Translations under genes and position numbers: made by a program
Assembly: GCA_934434905.1 (NCBI GenBank)
Contig: CAKSAI010000133.1
Span: forward strand, 1 to 8,077
Direction: 5' to 3'
DNA: 8,077 bases
Source: an uncultured Lachnospiraceae bacterium
GTDB lineage: Bacteria > Bacillota > Clostridia > Lachnospirales > Lachnospiraceae
In this document: positions 6,402 to 8,077 of the stretch, one piece after another
Layout of the letters: the number at the start of each line of letters is the position of its first letter
How positions within the stretch are numbered: position 1 is the stretch's first letter
The notes under the pieces: model-generated
The model's input: the letters and a program-made list of their open reading frames with translations, nothing else
Told to the model about the DNA's origin: nothing
Database searches by the model: none

Positions 6402-7301
6402 ATGACAAACAGGCAAAAAAAATATTGGCGGCATTCCGGTGCAAAGCAGAAGATGGCATACCGCCGTTATACACGTTCCAAAGCAGGAAACTTTTTTTAC
6501 TTTTTATTTCTGATAATATGTGGTCTGTTCATGGTATTTCCACTGTTTTATTGCGTGGTTACCTCGTTGAAGCCGTTGGATGAGTTATTGATTTTCCCGC
6601 CCAGGCTTTATGTGACAAGACCGACACTGGAAAATTACCGGGTGTTGCCCTCTCTTTTGAGTAATCTGCAGATACCACTCTCGCGTTATGTGTTCAACAG
6701 TCTTTTTATTGCTGTGGTATCTACCTTTTTAAGTGTAATCGCGTCCTCCATGGCGGCATTTACGTTTTCAAAATCAAAGGTCAGGGGGAGAAAAATTCTG
6801 TTCACAGTGGTACAGGTTATGTTGCTTTACAACACATATACGCTTGCGGTGCCACAGTATTTGATTTTTAGTGAACTGAAAATGATTGACAAATATTGGG
6901 TGTATATTCTTCCAGCGATTCCGTCTACCATGAACTGTTTTTTGATGAAACAGTTTATGGACAGTAGTGTTCCGGATGCACTTCTGGAGGCAGCAAGGAT
7001 CGATGGTGCGGGAGTACTCAGAATGTACTGGCAGGTGGTCATGCCTATTTTGAAACCGGCATGGATGACATCGCTTTTGTTTTCATTTCAGGCAATGTGG
7101 ACAGTAGTTCCATCCGGAACGATCTTTCGGGAAGAACTGAAGACGCTGCCATATGTCATGAGTTCCGTTGCCTCAGGCGGAATCGCTCGAACCGGCAGTG
7201 CAATGGCGATTACGGTTGTTTTGATGATTCCGCCGATCGTAGTATTTATGTTTACACAGAGCAATGTATTAGAAACTATGAGTACTTCTGGTATCAAATA
7301 G
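6402..7301 (+). CDS. ABC carbohydrate importer permease, LplC/UgpE type
   Basis: The product is 299 residues, a normal length. A long basic N-terminus is followed by the first membrane span (about residues 30-53, ending FPLFYCVVTSLKP, with the family's V-T-S-[LF]-K-P mark). The external FPPRLYVTRPTLENYR segment is also typical. Further spans lie at about 98-120, 132-155, 165-185, 219-236 and 266-286. The EAA loop is at 195-218 (LEAARIDGAGVLRMYWQVV and then MPILKP), with Glu, Ala, Asp and Gly in place. The C-terminus reads QSNVLETMSTSGIK, very close to the usual ending of this group (QSNViETMa.SGIK), so the protein is full length. It forms the second half of the membrane channel with the gene just upstream. 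An eight-A run at 6415-6422 in codons 5-7 is a possible slippage site but leaves the frame intact here. Confidence 0.92.
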   Translation: MTNRQKKYWRHSGAKQKMAYRRYTRSKAGNFFYFLFLIICGLFMVFPLFYCVVTSLKPLDELLIFPPRLYVTRPTLENYRVLPSLLSNLQIPLSRYVFNSLFIAVVSTFLSVIASSMAAFTFSKSKVRGRKILFTVVQVMLLYNTYTLAVPQYLIFSELKMIDKYWVYILPAIPSTMNCFLMKQFMDSSVPDALLEAARIDGAGVLRMYWQVVMPILKPAWMTSLLFSFQAMWTVVPSGTIFREELKTLPYVMSSVASGGIARTGSAMAITVVLMIPPIVVFMFTQSNVLETMSTSGIK

Positions 7302-7317
7302 AAGGGAAGAAGATGCT

Positions 7318-8077
7318 GTGAAACGAGTGATTCAGATTTGTCTTATATTTTTATTGAGTGCCGGAATGGTAATGCCTGTTATGGCAGCACCTACGGATAC
7401 TTATACTAGGTCGGATGTCCCGGGGGGAAATACAACGCTTCAGCTTTCCAGAGAGATGTATACCGCCGAATGCACGATTGATGCGGCTTCGCTGGGATTG
7501 GAAAAATCCCTGGAAGGAATTACGGATGTGTATTGTGCAGATGACGGCACCATATTTCTTCTGTGTGGAGGCACTTCCAGGCTTATTCGTATCCGGGAAG
7601 ATTACAAACTGAAGGATGAAATGGTTGTGACAGATGCAGATGGAAATGCGGTTGATTTCACCGGTGCAAAGGGGATTTATTCCGGAGCAGACGGATATAT
7701 CTATCTTGCAGACACTGGTCATGCCCGTATCCTGATATTGGATTCGCAAGGCAAGGTTATCGATACGCTGGATCGTCCCAAATCTGATTTGATACCGGAG
7801 GATTTTATGTACCAGCCGGTATCCGTTACAAAGGACAAACAGGGATATACCTATATACTGAGTCTTGGATGTTACTATGGTGCACTTCTTTACACTCCGC
7901 AAAATGAATTTCTGGGATTTTACGGAGCAAATACAGTAGGGAGTAATGCGCTAGATACGCTGGCTTTTCTTTGGGAGAAGCTGACCAGTAACGATACCAA
8001 GAAAGCTGCCTCCACCAAGAAGTTGCCATATTCTTTTGTGGATTTTTCCTTTGACCCGGAAGGATATATGGTTACCT
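7318..8077 (+). CDS. Secreted NHL-type beta-propeller protein (3' end beyond the window)
   Basis: The frame is open from GTG 7318 to the window edge (253 complete codons, no stop). GTG is preceded by AAGGGA at 7302-7307, and the gene begins 16 bases after the permease stop. Residues 1-23 form a signal peptide (MKRVIQICLIFLLSAGMVMPVMA, cleavage near A-A-P). NHL-like units are seen at about 69-92 (DVYCADDGTIFLLCGGTSRLIRI), 117-141 (GIYSGADGYIYLADTGHARILIL) and 168-193 (SVTKDKQGYTYILSLGCYYGALL). A further section has GFYGANTVGS, an F-L-W-E-K-L helix, and then VDFSFDPEGYM opening the next blade. This order matches a family I recall beside LplB/LplC-type importers in Paenibacillus and Lachnospiraceae, where the propeller is often followed by a YIP1-type membrane domain. 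Whether this copy has that domain lies outside the window. The role is unknown: it may sense or bind the substrate, or scaffold the transporter. Confidence 0.75.
   Translation, partial: MKRVIQICLIFLLSAGMVMPVMAAPTDTYTRSDVPGGNTTLQLSREMYTAECTIDAASLGLEKSLEGITDVYCADDGTIFLLCGGTSRLIRIREDYKLKDEMVVTDADGNAVDFTGAKGIYSGADGYIYLADTGHARILILDSQGKVIDTLDRPKSDLIPEDFMYQPVSVTKDKQGYTYILSLGCYYGALLYTPQNEFLGFYGANTVGSNALDTLAFLWEKLTSNDTKKAASTKKLPYSFVDFSFDPEGYMVT

Noticed and set aside
7351..7902. 183-residue open frame on the minus strand
   Set aside because: It lies opposite the propeller gene, shows no recognisable domain and has no operon context. It is a shadow of the + strand coding sequence.
1..8077. CRISPR array, tRNA, rRNA, transposase or phage genes
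   Set aside because: No spaced direct repeats, no tRNA cloverleaf and no transposase or integrase motifs were seen on either strand.

Overview
The window looks like a low-to-moderate GC Firmicutes chromosome, most likely a clostridial or Lachnospiraceae-type gut or rumen bacterium. The reasons are purine-rich AAGGAGG ribosome sites, GTG starts, tight same-strand gene packing, and protein families typical of that group. All supported genes are on the + strand and no gap is longer than about 30 bases, so this is the interior of one long transcription unit with no visible promoter or terminator. Family assignments come from reading the translations, not from a database search.

Layout. Positions 3-323 hold the 3' end of an unrelated protein with a CxxC knuckle. 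It runs directly, in another reading frame, into the C-terminal half of an ordinary-size extracellular sugar-binding protein (281-1036). Both are incomplete at the join, which looks like a recombination or deletion scar, or an assembly join. Next come a lipoprotein with a right-handed parallel beta-helix (1064-2611), and a very large (about 937-codon) solute-binding protein gene with two N-terminal jelly-roll-like modules (2635-5448). Two ABC permeases of the LplB and LplC types follow (5465-6388 and 6402-7301). Last is a secreted NHL-type beta-propeller protein with a GTG start (7318 to the window end).

Function. The parts fit a cell-surface carbohydrate capture and import system. The beta-helix lipoprotein would bind or cut a polysaccharide, the large binding protein would present the product, and the two permeases would move it across the membrane. 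No ATPase is present, as is usual for Firmicutes systems that borrow a shared MsmX/UgpC-type ATPase. The propeller protein is a recurring but poorly understood neighbour of such transporters.

The main oddities are the two damaged binding-protein genes. The first lacks its N-terminal half. The second has two TAG codons, one codon apart, between its signal peptide and its body, with an alternative open frame across the same spot that suggests a frameshift pair or small deletion. The permeases look intact, so the locus is either decaying only at its binding proteins or carries sequence or assembly errors that need checking.
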